DNA from: Chlorops oryzae
Taxonomy: Eukaryota; Arthropoda; Insecta; Diptera; Chloropidae
Assembly: GCA_020466095.1 (NCBI GenBank)
Contig: CM035807.1
Span: 43,312,286 to 43,376,285 of the forward strand
Direction of reading: 5' to 3'
DNA length: 64,000 nucleotides
Part shown: positions 45,677-57,228 of the stretch, piece after piece
How positions within the stretch are numbered: the stretch's first letter is position 1
How the letters are laid out: each line of letters opens with the position of its first letter
Translations under genes and position numbers: made by a program
The notes under the pieces: model-generated
What the model was told of the DNA's origin: nothing
Seen by the model: only the letters and a program-made list of their open reading frames with translations
The model's database searches: none

Positions 45677-46429
45677 GGTGCCTAAAAGAAACATGACAAA
45701 CAATGAACTTCCGCAAACTTCCGCAAATCATTTTAAATTTTCTTTAGATAGAATTTCCTGCTCTACATCACTGTACCTACCTCTTTCTCTTGATATCTCT
45801 TGGAAAAAAGTTCTAGCTTTTCAAACCTGAGAAATTTTTTTTCCACTCCATGTTTTAACTTCTATCGGAAAACCCTATTTTTTGTCTAACTAAAATAAAT
45901 TTTTCTTACATATTTATATGCACGTCAAAAATACATACCATAAGCTTGAATTTCCATTGCCTAGTTTTTTTTTAGACAAACGTCTTTACTTTTTATGCTT
46001 ATTTGAATTGGAACAAAAACTCAGTGCTTTCGACAGAGAAAATTTAATAAAAACAAACTTGGACTTCATCAGCTGATAAAACTAACGGTTAATCGCATAA
46101 GGGAAATAAAAACCACTATTTTACTATAGTCGGAGTTTCTAAATTATGAAAATATTGTTTCCACCTTTTATTTTTATACTTTATAAATAAGGTTAATGCC
46201 AGAAAATCGGACTTTTTCCCCAATGTGCGACGCTACAAATGATCTTTTTTATACACTTTTTTTATCACTTTCAAATTTCATATATTCATATTTTATAATT
46301 GAGGAAAAAATGTATTTATGAAAAGACACACAGCTAAAATTCAAAATTTGTATATGGGTCAATGGAGAAAAAGTCTTAAAAGTAGATGTATTTTACGAAT
46401 TTTGCTGACGCAGGCCTCTTAAATAAATG
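45677..46429. other. Unassigned AT-rich sequence
   Basis: No supported gene; one stray fold-back-type end at about 46217-46235. Confidence 0.35.
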
Positions 46430-46701
46430 ACCCGGCCTAATCTTTATATATATATTTCTACTGCACGTGTGTATGTGACTGAACTCCTCCTAAACGGCTG
46501 GACCGATTTCAATGAATTTTTAAGTATGCGTTTGGGTGGCGCCCTGGATGATTTAGATACACAAATCACTATCACTGATACCCTCCTCCTTCTTCAAGGG
46601 GTAAAAATGGGATTTTTTGTGTTTGTTGTTAGGTTTGTTTTTGTTTTGATTTTGTTTTGTTTTGTTGTTATTTTGTTTTTGTTTTGTTTTGTTTTTGTTG
46701 T
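46430..46701. repeat. Dispersed-repeat end and TTTTG microsatellite
   Basis: 46440-46560 (TACTGCACGTGTGTATGTGAC, CTAAACGGCTGGACCGATTT) has the look of a widespread arthropod mobile-element terminus with ACGGCTGGACCGATTT. 46610-46700 is (TTTTG)n-like. The BEL element is inserted in the microsatellite. Confidence 0.4.
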
Positions 46702-47266
46702 TGTTAAGGTGAGGGAAAGTAAGAGCCAACGTACCTGTTTGTGATGACGATGAAGTTTCTCGGAGCGGTTGTGATGTTTGGTTGGCGGTTGCACGGCGCG
46801 AATTATAATTTTTGTTTGTTTTTTTTTCACGATTTTGTTTGGTTTTAAAAATAAACAAGGATTAGATTTGGCCTTCGGGGCAAATGAAAAAATGTAAATG
46901 AAATTGGGCTTCGTGGCGATGGAAAAAGTAAAAAAAAAAGAAAATTATATTTGGCCTTCGTGGCGATTTTTGTTTTGGTTTTTTTTTTTTGTTTTCACTT
47001 AAATGTATATTTTTCCCTTTTTTTGTACGTTCAGTTCACGAATAAGATTTGGGGTTTTTTTTCTTCACTTAAATTTATATTTTGAATTTTAAATTTTAAA
47101 CACTGCGAATTTGCGGAGCAGCGAACGTTGAGCGCGTTAACGACCAAAAAAGAGTGACGAACCGTCGCTGGAGTTCGAGCTGTTGAACCAGAGAGAGAGC
47201 AAGGTTTCGTTAAAAAAGTTCTGATTAATGGCTCGTCTCCATTGCGGCTACGGCGAAAACCGAACA
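46702..47266 (-). repeat. BEL/Pao 3' LTR
   Basis: Contains a thrice-repeated GGSCTTCGTGGCGAT-type motif (46870-46970). GC-richer at its right end. Confidence 0.92.
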
Positions 47267-47304
47267 TACTGCCCGCCTTGCGCTACGCAATAGATATTTC
47301 TTGC

Positions 47305-48090
47305 TTACCTGCGCCTACTGCACAGGAACTCCTGCATCACCTCCTGGACGAGGGCCCGGTCCGCAGCTGTGGGGGCCGGCCGCTCCCAGTTGGATGGTGG
47401 AGACAGGGACGCACGGTTGAAGCGGATGGGCAAGGGGGCAAACCGGACACTCGCAGCATTTCTCCGAGCGCGACTTCTTCGGCCTGCAGGTCTGGTTGGC
47501 GAAGGACGACGAATCAGTGGCGGTGACGGCGATCGTACGGGTGTTGATGTCCGATGCTGATGGCGGGGCCGATGCCTGCCCGTGGAGTTAGCCCGACGGT
47601 GGGATGGGCTTCGCTCGTTGGTCGACAACTGGTGCCAACGATGGGGTGTATTACCGCCTTCTGACCGGTGGCGTGGATTTGAGTGATTCCGGCGCCGGCG
47701 CGATCGATGCCGACGACCTGGGACCACTGAACCTTCCGCATCCCGGGCCTTCCGGGGCTGCCACGGGCCGGGTTCAGGAGGCGACGGCGATCGAAACCGT
47801 TGGTGGATTAAAGTGTGATGCTCTTCGTCACATTATTTGCATCCGTGTTGCTTTGAGCAGTCCTTCCGCTGATGCAGTGGGGATAGACAGCGGAAACAGC
47901 ATTTTTGCTGCTGGATCGTCAGCAACCGCTTCTCAACGGCCCAGCGGCGGAAGCGGCGACAGCGACTCAGACCGTGGGCCCTATCGCACACCACACATGC
48001 CCGTCGTCCTTCCATGGCAGCAGATGCGACATGATAAACAAAGAGAGGGGGAGGGGTGAGTGTTGCGAAGGGATGAGGAATACTAGTCAT
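47305..48090 (-). pseudogene. Extra ORF after BEL pol: zinc-knuckle and Arg/Ser/Pro-rich protein
   Basis: The frame 48090-47833 reads ...MEGRRACVVCDRAHGLSRC, a basic linker, and CCFRCLSPLHQRKDC, then a stop at the position where CDEEHHTLIHQR would continue. The following frame (47727-47305) is strongly Arg/Ser/Pro-rich and ends MQEFLCSRRR. Two Cys/His knuckles of this spacing (CxxC...H...C) are the form found in BEL gag nucleocapsids, but this lies after the pol stop (48102-48104), where an env gene or nothing is expected. It is GC-rich compared with the rest of the window. It could be a captured or duplicated gag piece, or an accessory nucleic-acid-binding protein. One stop and one shift break this copy. 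Confidence 0.6.
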
Positions 48091-48101
48091 AATGTTTCTG
48101 G

Positions 48102-51100
48102 TTATTCGACTGGCAAGAGGCAGAGCTTTGTAATCGGCCTTGTGATGATTCCAATTTGTGTTTTGACGTCTACAATGCGCACAAGACCATCAACTCCCGG
48201 GTGCACTTGAACGATTCTTCCCTTTCTCCACTAAAATGGTGGCAGGTGAGCATGCAGGAGGACGACGAAGTCGCCAACCTTTAAATTCGGTTGCGGCATC
48301 TTCCATTTATCTCTCTTATGTAGATTTAGGAGATATTCCATTTTCCACCGTTGAGCGAAGCGGTGATGTAGAATTTTTACTTTCTCCCATCGCGTAGTGA
48401 GCGGCAAATCAGCGTGTTATTCTTCAGGCCAAGCGGTAAGTGGAGCTCCTCGGAGAAAGTGCCCAGGTGTCAGTGCTAATAGGTCTGAAGGATCATCTGA
48501 CATTGGTATGAGCGGACCCGAGTTCAAAACTCCTTCGATTCGTGCCAACAACGTGGCGAATTCTTCAAACGAGAATTTGTGCGGACCAGCTACCTTGCCG
48601 AAGTGGATCTTGAAGCTTTTGACCGCCGCCTCCCATAATCCGCCCATATTAGATGCGTGGGGCGGGATCAGATGCCATTCGAACCCTTGCAGGGAACACT
48701 TTCGTTGAAGGTCGTCAGCAGCACTCGAGACGAATTTAGCGAGTTCGGCATCTAAAGCATTTTTGGCGCCAATGAAATTCCGGCCGTTGTCGGAGAAAAT
48801 TCTCTTAGGAAGTCCCGGCGTCCTACGAACCGATCGAATGCGGCCGGAAAGACATAGTGGACAACTCCGAGCATAATTCGAGGTGAACCGCCTTAGTGGC
48901 GAAACACACAAACACGTAGACGTAGCCCTTGAGATATGGTGCTGTTCGAAGAGTGGAGGCTTTGATATCAAACGGTCCGGCAAAGTCGACGCCAGTATGC
49001 GTAAACGGTAGCGACAACGTTGATCTTTCAGCTGGCAGAGCGGCCATCATCTGAGTCTTCACTCGTTGCTTATGGATGGTGCACGTATGACAGCGAGTGA
49101 TGCAGCTCTTTATTTTACGTTTCAATCGCGCGATGTAAAAATTCTGTCGCGCCATGCGAAACATGAGTTGAGCGCTGCCATGCAGGAGTGTTTTATGTGC
49201 GAAGTCCAAATACAAGCGGCAAAACGTCGAGGCGGCAGGTATGATGATCGGATATCTCTCATCTATCGTAAGATCTGCATGAATAAGCCGGCCATTGACG
49301 CGCAGCAGCCCATCATCGTCAAGCATAGGGTTCAGCGATAACAGTTCGCTCTTCTTTCCGAGTGGTTTTCCTTCGCTGAGATCCTGATACTCGAGTGGAT
49401 AATGAAATGTTTGTGAAAATAAAATTAAACGATTTCTCACTATCGTCAGCTCATCTTGTGACAGTAGAAGTTTGTTGGGACGTGGTACCATCTCTTTTCG
49501 CGCTTGTCTGTAGAAACGCATTACGTAGCCGATGACTCGAGGCGCTCGATCATATGATGAAAATCTGGCGAGAACGTCTTCCGATTCTGTGATGACGGTG
49601 AATGCGGCCGCCTTCCGCTCTTCAAGGGTTGTAGATGATGGGGCTTCAAACTGGGACCATTTCTCTGGCGATTCTACGAGCCATGACGGTCCTTGCCACC
49701 AAAGCGAATTTTCACAGAGATCGTGAGCTAGCATCCCTCAGGTACCCAAATCAGCTGGATTGTCTCGCGATCGCACATGGCGCCATGGAGTGTTGTCAAC
49801 GTTGGTCAGAATTTCGGAAATTCGATTGGCGACGTAAGTTTTCCATGCATTCGGAGGACGTTTCAGCCATGCCAGCACGATCGAGGCGTCTGACCATAGA
49901 ACCGTTTGATGTTCGTGAATATGAAGCTGAGCGTTGATCGATTTAATTAGTCTGGACAAAAGAACGGCGGCGCAGAGCTCGAGACGCGGTAGGCTGACAG
50001 TTTGCAACGGAGCCACCTTAGATTTCGCCGTAAGCAAGTGAGCATAAACTTGGTTGGGACTCTCGATGCGGAGGTAGAGTGCTGCACAATATGCTTGCTC
50101 CGATGCATCGCAGAATCCATAGAGCTGAACTGTGACCGTAGGATCGTAGTGCACCCATCTCGGAATTTGAACTTGCTCGATGAATGCCAAATCAATGACG
50201 AAAGCCTTCTAGCGTTCCAAAGCCTAATTCGACACCCGCTGATCCCATTCAGTGCCTTTGAGGCACAGCTGTTGCATAAGAACCTTGGCGCGGATGATGA
50301 TTGGCGTAAGACATCCTGCTGGGTCGAATAGTTTTGGGATATCAGACAAGATCTGTCGCTTGGTCGTCGATGATGCGGCAGAATGAGTGCTCAATCTGTA
50401 TGAAAAAACGATCAGCAATGGCATTCCAGCGGATCCCCAACATTTTAGCGTCGCTGGCAGATTTAAATTCAAAAATTCGGCATCCAGCAGGTGTGAAGAT
50501 GGGACATGCTTTAATAATTCGGCATGATTCGCGGTCATCTTCTTCCACGGAAATCACGCAGAGCCGAGCGTGCTAATGAGTTGCGTTTTTGCCGCTACGA
50601 GTGTATGGCCGCCTGATAGGACGTCGTCGAAGTACGTTTCATTCTTCAAAATAAATGCTGCTTGAGGAGCGTCGTGCGCCGAGTCGTTTGCTAATTGATG
50701 AAGCGTTCGAATGGCCAAATATGGAGCACAGTTGACTCCAAACGTCACGGTTTTCAATTCGTAATCCTTGACCGGTCCAGTCTCTTCCTCGCGAAATAGG
50801 ATGCGTTGAAATGCTCGATCCTCTTCATGCACCTGTATCTGTCGATACATCTTCTCTATGTCGCCGTTAAACACGAATCGATAGAGCCTCCAGTTGAGCA
50901 AAAGGATGACCAAATCCGCTTGGAGCACCGGTCCGACATGAAGCACATCGTTCAACGATAGGGATGACGAGGTTTTCTGTGACGCATTGAAAGCAGCGCG
51001 CACTTTGATGGAGGTACTCTCTGGCTTCATCACTGCATGATGGGGAAGATAAAAAGAAAGGAAATTATTGTCGTGTATATTTTCAGAATTGGAGCATGGC

Positions 51101-51882
51101 TCCATGTGATCATATTTTAGATACTCTGCTAACACGGAATTATAAGTGTCGCGCATAAGAGGCTGCTTCGCAAGTCTTCTCTCCAAGCTCTGGTATTGCG
51201 TCAGCACTCCGTATCGCGATGCACACAAGCGTAAGGCGGATTTGGAAAATTCGACCTTAAATGGTAGACGTACGACATATCTAACTTCGGAATTTTTAAC
51301 GGTGGTCTGAGCACAAAGCTCTTCACAATAAACGTCCTCTGAAAGCGGCGGAGGGGAATGTGGAACCTCTTCTTGTTCCCAAAACGATTTGAGTAGCTCG
51401 GAGTGCGACTCATGGGTGTCTCCGGAGGAGACCTGCGTCGTAAACGCTTCGGTGGCTTCGCTGGAGATGGGCCCACTCAAATACCACCCGAACGCAGAAT
51501 ATCAGATCCGATGACCATATCGATGCGGCCTAGATTCATGAAGTGGGGGTCGGCGAGCTCAAGCGATGAAAGCTCTTGGGGATCCATGTTGGAGACCCGT
51601 TTGGCTGGAAGCCAATTTGTCAACTTTGGTAACACCACGGCGTCGATCTGATCCTCGGACGTAGAACGAGGCGATGCGAGCATGGTGGAACACTCTTTTT
51701 TTTGCAACTTGGGTGCATTGACCGCCCATACCGGTTACGTTGCACACTTTGGGCGTAGTTGGAAGATTCAATTGGAGCTGCATCCGTTCCGTAATAAACG
51801 TCCTTTGAGATCCTTCGCCGAGAAGGGCTCGCACTAGAAAGCGCTCTCCTTGATGCAATATGTGTGTGAGCGCTGTCGGCAA
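48102..51882 (-). pseudogene. pol: BEL/Pao pol: protease, RT, RNase H, integrase (broken)
   Basis: Protease-like region 51882-51480: RALLGEGSQRTFITE, where family members have D-S/E-G, so the catalytic Asp is replaced by Gly; then LADPHFMNLGRIDMVIGSDIL. RT 51480-50224: RAAFNAS, FNGDIEKMYRQI, and the catalytic box ETYFDDVLSG (YFDD). RNase H 50190-49738: YGFCDASEQAYCAALYLR, VSLPRLELCAAVLLSRL. Integrase 49734-48417: HH-CC finger (LLHGSAQLMFRMARQNFY, CHTC), GVDFAGPF, SDNGRNFIGAKNAL, WEAAVKSFK (D-D-E). C-terminal tail GRIVQVHPGVDGLVR to the stop at 48102. Breaks include a TGA at 49737-49735 (PADLGT*GML) and shifts near 51480, 50545, 50210 and 48830. Confidence 0.92.
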
Positions 51883-52094
51883 CAGTACTTGCGTCTGGCT
51901 AATCGATACGTGCGCATGTGCTTGCGAAGTGGATGATCCCGTCGGCGGTTACAAAATTCGAAGTCTTCGGTGGCACGGAAGCCTGCGCCGGATGGCTCGC
52001 CGGAGACGCACCGTCAGCTTGAAGAGGCGTCGGTGTGGTTGAAGATCCTTGACCCTTTTGTGTAGCCGTTGGGTTCGAAAAATGAAGAAGCGTA

Positions 52095-53386
52095 ACAGTT
52101 TGGCTGATAAGTCCCCGGTCTAACAAAAAAAAACACATTTTTTTGTCAAAATTCGTTTTTATTATTCAACATAGTTGCCTTCAAGAGCGATAAAACGATT
52201 ATAACGACCTTCCAATTTTTTGATACCATTTTGGTAGTACTCCTTCGGTTTTGCCTCAAAATAGGCCTCAGTCTCGGCGATCACCTCTTCATTGCAGCCA
52301 AATTTTTTCCCTGCGAGCATCCTTTTGAGGTCTGAGAACAAGAAAAAGTCGCTGGGGGCCAGATCTGGAGAATACGGTGGGTGGGGAAGCAATTCGAAGC
52401 CTAATTCATGAATTTTTGCCATCGTTCTCAATGACTTGTGGCACGGTGCGTTGTCTTGGTGGAACAACACTTTTTTCTTCTTCATATGGGGCCGTCTTGC
52501 CGCGATTTCGACCTTCAAACGCTCCAATAACGACATTTAATAGTCACTGTTGATGGTTTTTCCCTTCTCAAGATAATCGATAAAAATTATTCCATGCCCA
52601 TCCCAAAAAACAGAGGCCATTACTTTGCCAGCGGACTTTTGAGTCTTTCCACGCTTCGGAGACGGTTCCCCGATCGCTGTCCACTCAGCCGACTGTCGAT
52701 TGGACTCAGGAGTGTAGTGATAGAGCCATGTTGCATCCATTGTCACATATCGACGCAAAAACTCGGGTGTATTGCGAGTTAACAGCTGCAAACACCGCTC
52801 AGAATCATCAACAAGTTGTTGTTTTTGGTCAAATGTGAGCTCGCGCGGCACCCATTTTGCACAGAGCTTTTTCATATCCAAATATTGATGAATGATATGA
52901 ACAACACGTTCCTTTGATATCTTTAAGGCCTCTGCTATCTCGATCAACTTCATTTTACGGTCATTCAAAATCATTTTGTGAATTTTTTTGATGTTTTCGT
53001 CGGTAACCACCTCTTTCGGACGTCCACTGCGTTCACCGTCCTCCGTGCTCATTTCACCACGCTTGAATTTTGCATACCAATCAATTATTGTTGATTTTCC
53101 TGGGGCAGAGTCCGGAAACTCATTATCAAGCCAAGTTTTTGCTTCCACTGTATTTTTTCCCTTCAGAAAACAGTATTTTATCAAAACACGAAATTCCCTT
53201 TTTCCATTTTTTTCACAATCACAAAAGTTGCTTCACAAAAGACGCTCTATCTCACAAACTAATTGACTTCCAGACGTCAAATTTTGACACGAATCATTTG
53301 AAGGTTGCCACTATATAAAAATAATATGCATTTAATACTAGCGACGCCATCTATGTGTCAGACCGGGGACTTATCAGCCAACCTGT
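52095..53386 (-). mobile_element. Himar1-like mariner, copy B, inserted in BEL
   Basis: The ends are ACAGTTTGGCTGATAAGTCC on the left and ..CAGCCAACCTGT on the right, with TA at 52093-52094 and 53387-53388. Length 1292 bp, close to full length. Opposite orientation to copy A. It sits between gag and protease of the BEL element. Removing it and one TA joins the gag knuckle region (CRKLHH) to an open Pro/Ala-rich linker. Confidence 0.95.
52162..53207 (-). pseudogene. Himar1-like mariner transposase, copy B (two lesions)
   Basis: ATG at 53207-53205. A one-base change in the first A-run (GAAAAAGGGAATTTC) shifts the frame within ten codons. From 53184 the frame is open for 215 residues, then a TAA (after INSDY, 52539-52537) interrupts, and the last 124 residues are open to the stop at 52162. 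Catalytic triad: Asp in YVTMDATW (the usual following Glu is Ala), HQDNAPCHKS, and YSPDLAPSDFF, giving DD34D. Apart from a few substitutions the product is extremely close to Himar1 as I remember it. Only two or three lesions make it a recent arrival. Confidence 0.93.
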
Positions 53387-53388
53387 TA

Positions 53389-54557
53389 TGATGCAATTTT
53401 CTGCACTTTGCGCAACGGAAGGTACTATTACACTTTGCCTTTTGATGACCAGTCGAAAGGCAGTTGAGACATCGATGGTGCTGCGAAACAGCTTGGAAAC
53501 GTTCGTCGACCGACATATTGAGAAACACATCACATTGACGTAGAGGATGGTTGCCGCGACAGAGGACGCAGACTCCATTGGTCCGCTCTTGGGCGAGAAA
53601 CACATTCTTCGAAGGCACTTCGGGTTTTACAGCGGGATGGGGAGCCTCCAATACATTAAAGCTGGAAAGGCGTTCAACAACTTCATATCGCTTAGTCAAA
53701 AAGGCATTCATTTGTGGCCACGTTGGCACCTCTCGATGTGACGCCAATGACTGTTCCCAATGTGCGATCGTTTGCGCCGGAAGACGCCTAGAACAGAAAT
53801 GAACGAGCAGAGCATCCAAAATATCCACGACTCCATGACTCTTCAGCATCTTGAGGCAATCGTTGACGGTTGTTTGTATGCGCAGGATTCCTTCCGGCGT
53901 TTCATCTTGGATAGCAGGCAGGTCGAATAAATTTTTTAATTGATGATCGACGAGGATGCGTTTGTTCTCATATCGCGCCTTAAGAGCCTCCCACGCATTC
54001 CTAAAGTTGTCGCCACACAGCGGATAGCCTTTAACGATAGCACCCGCTGCTCCCGTCGTCTTGCTGCGAAGATGGTATAACTTTTGCACTGGTGGCAGCC
54101 GAGGGTGGTCGACGTAAACCGCAGTGAACATGTCTCGAAATGCTGGCCATTCACTATAGCCACCAGCAAAAACTTCAGTATCACACGGTGGTACCCTGAT
54201 GAAATTGTCTTCTCCATGAAAGTCGTTAGGTGGAGGAGTTACCCGAGTGCTCGTCAGCGGTGGATGCTGGGGGGTGATTTCTCGTAACAGCTCTTGAAGC
54301 TTAGCTCTGGCTATCATCCGAAGATCGCGACACTCGTGATAACTAATTTCCGCTGAATCGGCCGCCTCTGGACTCCAGGCTCCTTTATCGACCGCTGCTC
54401 GATACGTTTGACGGACTTCATTCCAGTCGTACATCAGTTGTTTGATTTTAATCTCCAGCAATTGCTCGCATTGATTCATTGGATCGCTGTTCATGGCTGC
54501 ATCGCACATGTTCTTGAGCTCAGCTACCGCGAAGTGAAAATGCCGTAAGGGATCCAT
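53389..54557 (-). CDS. gag: BEL/Pao gag with CCHC knuckles
   Basis: Intact from ATG 54557 (MDPLRHFHFAVAELKNMCDA) for about 389 codons up to the mariner insertion at 53386, where the frame runs into mariner sequence and stops after ten codons (53358). The N-terminal helical region is followed by the DUF1759-type core (EVFAGGYSEWPAFRDMF, LYHLRSKTTGAAGAIV, WEALKARYENKRILVD). The C-terminal nucleocapsid has CVLCRGNHPLRQC and CLNCLSTGHQKAKC. Gag forms the particle and packages RNA. It originally continued into protease in the same direction. Confidence 0.92.
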
Positions 54558-55605
54558 ATTGTTTACGGATGTTGATCACGAAACCCGATTCTGACGAGAT
54601 AAAAAATGCAAGCTCGATCAAATTCACCGTAAAAAAAATGAGAGCAAACTTAAATTATCGCCGGCTTTTGTTGTGAACTGGATGCCTGTGTGAAAAAAGA
54701 GATAAAAACCTCGGCCGAAAAGGAACAATACAAGTTATAGAACGGCAACCGCAGTGCGTATATGCGACCAATGCCTACCGAAGCGTACCTCAAATTTGTT
54801 TACCTTAACCTTCGCAACACTCCACAAATTTTCTGCAACTCCAAATTCAATTAACGAAAACCAAATCGTATCATGATTGTCAATGAAATATAAATAGAAT
54901 TCGATGAGTTCGATTTATTAGTTTATTTAAAGTTTGTTTTTCCAACCAGTTTGCAAAGTTCCGATTATGCATCAAATCGAAAGCAGAGCGCGGACAGAGC
55001 GCAGGCAGAGAGACTGAACTTATATGAAACCTGGTGTTCGAATTGCGGTCACACACGTTCGTTCGAACAGGCGATGCGATCAACTTCTATGTTCGAAGTT
55101 CGATGCAACGCACAGCGTTAGAACTGACATACGCAACACAATGCACGTAAGCCCGATGTATTATACAGATTGCCTGGCTCGCTGTCTGCTAGCCTTGAAT
55201 TCGTATGGACTTGCAATGGAAAAAACCCAAACGATTTCTATAGGTGTTCCGCAAGCGAAAACCCAACGCAATAAAAGAAAAGAAGAAAAGAAGAAAAAAC
55301 CTCAATTCGTTCTCACAGGGAACGAGAAACCCAAATGCTGCTTGCCAAGCCGCTATGTGCTGGTTGTTTCGCAATATCGACTGTGCACAAAAACCACCAC
55401 CAAAGGCGACACGGATGTGCGAGCGAGATAGATGATACGAATATGAAGAGAAAGGATGAGTCGAAACGGCGATGTGTGTCACGTGCTTGGATCGTGTTGC
55501 CCTTGACTTTTCTGGAGGGCAAATAGCGGTAAAGGGTGACGTACACGTGGCCTACTTTCTCGATTCCCACTAAGATTGGTCCACCGGAGCCGATTCCAGG
55601 CTCCT
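54558..55605 (-). other. BEL/Pao 5' leader
   Basis: About 1 kb between primer site and gag start, without a supported gene. It includes the complement of a C-rich/A-rich tract and several short open frames with no recognised domain. Confidence 0.6.
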
Positions 55606-55620
55606 GGCACGGGATCGCCA
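55606..55620 (-). other. BEL/Pao primer-binding site
   Basis: The minus strand reads TGGCGATCCCGTGCC two bases after the LTR end (AACA-TT-TGGCG...). The TGG start fits tRNA priming; the tRNA was not identified. Confidence 0.6.
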
Positions 55621-55622
55621 AA

Positions 55623-56619
55623 TGTTAAGGTGAGGGAAAGTAAGAGCCAACGTACCTGTTTGTGATGACGATGAAGTTTCTCGGAGCGGTTGTGATGTTC
55701 GGTTGGCGGTTGCACGGCGCGAATGATAATTTTTTTTTGTTTTTTTTCACGATTTTGTTTGGTTTTAAAAATAAACAAGGATTAGATTTGGCCTTCGTAG
55801 CAAATGAAAAAATGTAAATGAAATTGGCCTTCGTGGCGATGGAAAAAGTAAAAAAAAAAGAAAATTATATTTGGCCTTCGTGGCGATTTTTGTTTTGGTT
55901 TTTTTTTGTTTTCAGTTAAATGTATATTTTTCCCTTTTTTTGTACGTTCAGTTCACGAATAAGATTTGGGGTTTTTTTCTTCACTTAAATTTATATTTTG
56001 AATTTTAAATTTTAAACACTGCGAATTTGCGGAGCGGCGAACGTTGAGCGCGTTAACGACCAAAAAAGAGTGACGAACAGTGTTCGGACTACGGAAATCC
56101 CATTTCGTAGTAGAAGACCGCAAAAATCGGAGTAGAAATGAAATTTTGGGTAGTAAATTGGAATTTCTCATTTTCGCACCAAACAAAAAAAAAAAAAAAA
56201 AAAAAAGTTAAAAATTTATTTGTACATTTATAACTTACATTCACATATTACTTACATTTTTTTATTTCCATTAGTCTAGATTTAGATACAGAGACATCTG
56301 TATGGAAAACAATTTTTTTCGAACGAGGGAACACAAAAAAATCGTTCTCATTATGTCTAAATCGCTAGATAGACAAAGTTATTTTGAGTTTGGTGAAGTG
56401 AAAAAATCGGAGTAGATTTCAGGTAAAGGGTAGTGGCGGAGTAGATTTCAAAAATTTTTTAAAAACGGAGTATATCTACTCCGATCGGAGTATAGTCCGA
56501 ACCCTGGTGACGAACCGTCGCTGGAGTTCGAGCTGTTGAACCAGAGAGAGAGCAAGGTTTCGTTAAAAAAGTTCTGATTAATGGCTCGTCTCCATTGCGG
56601 CTACGGCGAAAACCGAACA
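55623..56619 (-). repeat. BEL/Pao 5' LTR, interrupted by a hAT MITE
   Basis: Same ends as the 3' LTR. Subtracting the 429-bp insertion and its 8-bp duplication leaves 560 bp. Confidence 0.92.
56078..56506. mobile_element. 429-bp hAT MITE with TSD GTGACGAA
   Basis: The ends CAGTGTTCGGACTA and the complement CAGGGTTCGGACTA carry the hAT CAGNG start. GTGACGAA flanks both sides (56070-56077, 56507-56514). Subterminal CGGAGTA repeats are present. No coding sequence. The uninterrupted sequence is present in the other LTR (47150-47165). Confidence 0.93.
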
Positions 56620-56639
56620 GTTTTTTTTTCTTTTGTTTT

Positions 56640-56970
56640 GCTGTTGTTGATAAACTGATAGATTGACACATTGATAAATTGATGTATAAATGGATTGCTT
56701 GACAAATTGATAGATTGGTTGATTGATATATTAACAGATTTATAGATTGATAGATTGAAAGATTGACAGATTGATAGGTTGATAGATTGAAAGATTGATA
56801 AATTAACAGATTGACAGAATGATAGATTCATGGATAAATATATTGAAAGATTGATATTTTGAGAAATTGATAGATTGACTGATTGACAGATTGAAAGATT
56901 GATAGATTGAAAGATTGATAGATCGATAGATTGATAGATTGAAAGATTGATAGATTGATAGATTGACATT
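56640..56970. repeat. Minisatellite, 8-bp unit GATTGAYA/GATTGAAA, block 1
   Basis: About 40 imperfect copies of an 8-bp unit. Because 8 is not a multiple of 3, the minus strand yields a 24-nt, 8-residue repetitive peptide frame (..NLSIYQSI..) that is a by-product, not a gene. Confidence 0.9.
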
Positions 56971-57228
56971 GTTGAGTAGAATAAGGTTCCTTGCAATAAG
57001 CACCAAAGCTTGCCCTGGATGACTCTGCTAGAATGCCCTATTCGACTTTATAATAATACTTGATTTTAACACAGGTAGAATCACCTTGTGCTAAGGTTGT
57101 TTTGGGGTAAGTCTGAGTAGAGACACTGAGACTGTTTTGGATGAGCCTTAGTAGAAACACTTAGACCTTGTTGCAATCAAAGACGAACTTTTTCTGCACA
57201 CTTAATTCATATTTTATTGGGCCTTTAT

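Larger units (their letters stand above)
46702..56619 (-). mobile_element. BEL/Pao LTR retrotransposon, nearly complete, with two nested insertions
   Basis: The LTRs 46702-47266 (565 bp) and 55623-56619 (997 bp with a 429-bp MITE inside) begin TGTTAAGGTGAGGG and end CCGAACA. They differ by under about 3%. Order on the minus strand: LTR, primer site, ~1-kb leader, gag, [mariner], protease, RT, RNase H, integrase, extra ORF, LTR. No clean 5-bp duplication is visible, perhaps because it sits in a (TTTTG)n tract. Pol has several stops and shifts. Without insertions the element is about 8.2 kb. Confidence 0.92.

Noticed and set aside
46217..46236. CCCCAATGTGCGACG as the true right end of the fold-back element
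   Set aside because: The inverted arm clearly ends near 45676 and sequence between 45677 and 46216 has no counterpart on the left, so this is more likely a relic of another copy.
46427..46858. Frames rich in Phe/Val (plus) or Lys/Asn/Thr (minus)
   Set aside because: Products of the (TTTTG)n microsatellite and LTR edge.
47242..48210. Several 90-150-residue plus-strand frames
   Set aside because: Antisense to the GC-rich BEL accessory ORF; high GC lowers stop frequency on both strands.
56601..57006. Long minus-strand frames with repeated NLSIYQSI-like peptides
   Set aside because: They arise from an 8-bp minisatellite read in three frames (24-nt period). All frames of the array are similarly open and there is no start, domain or neighbour to support a protein.
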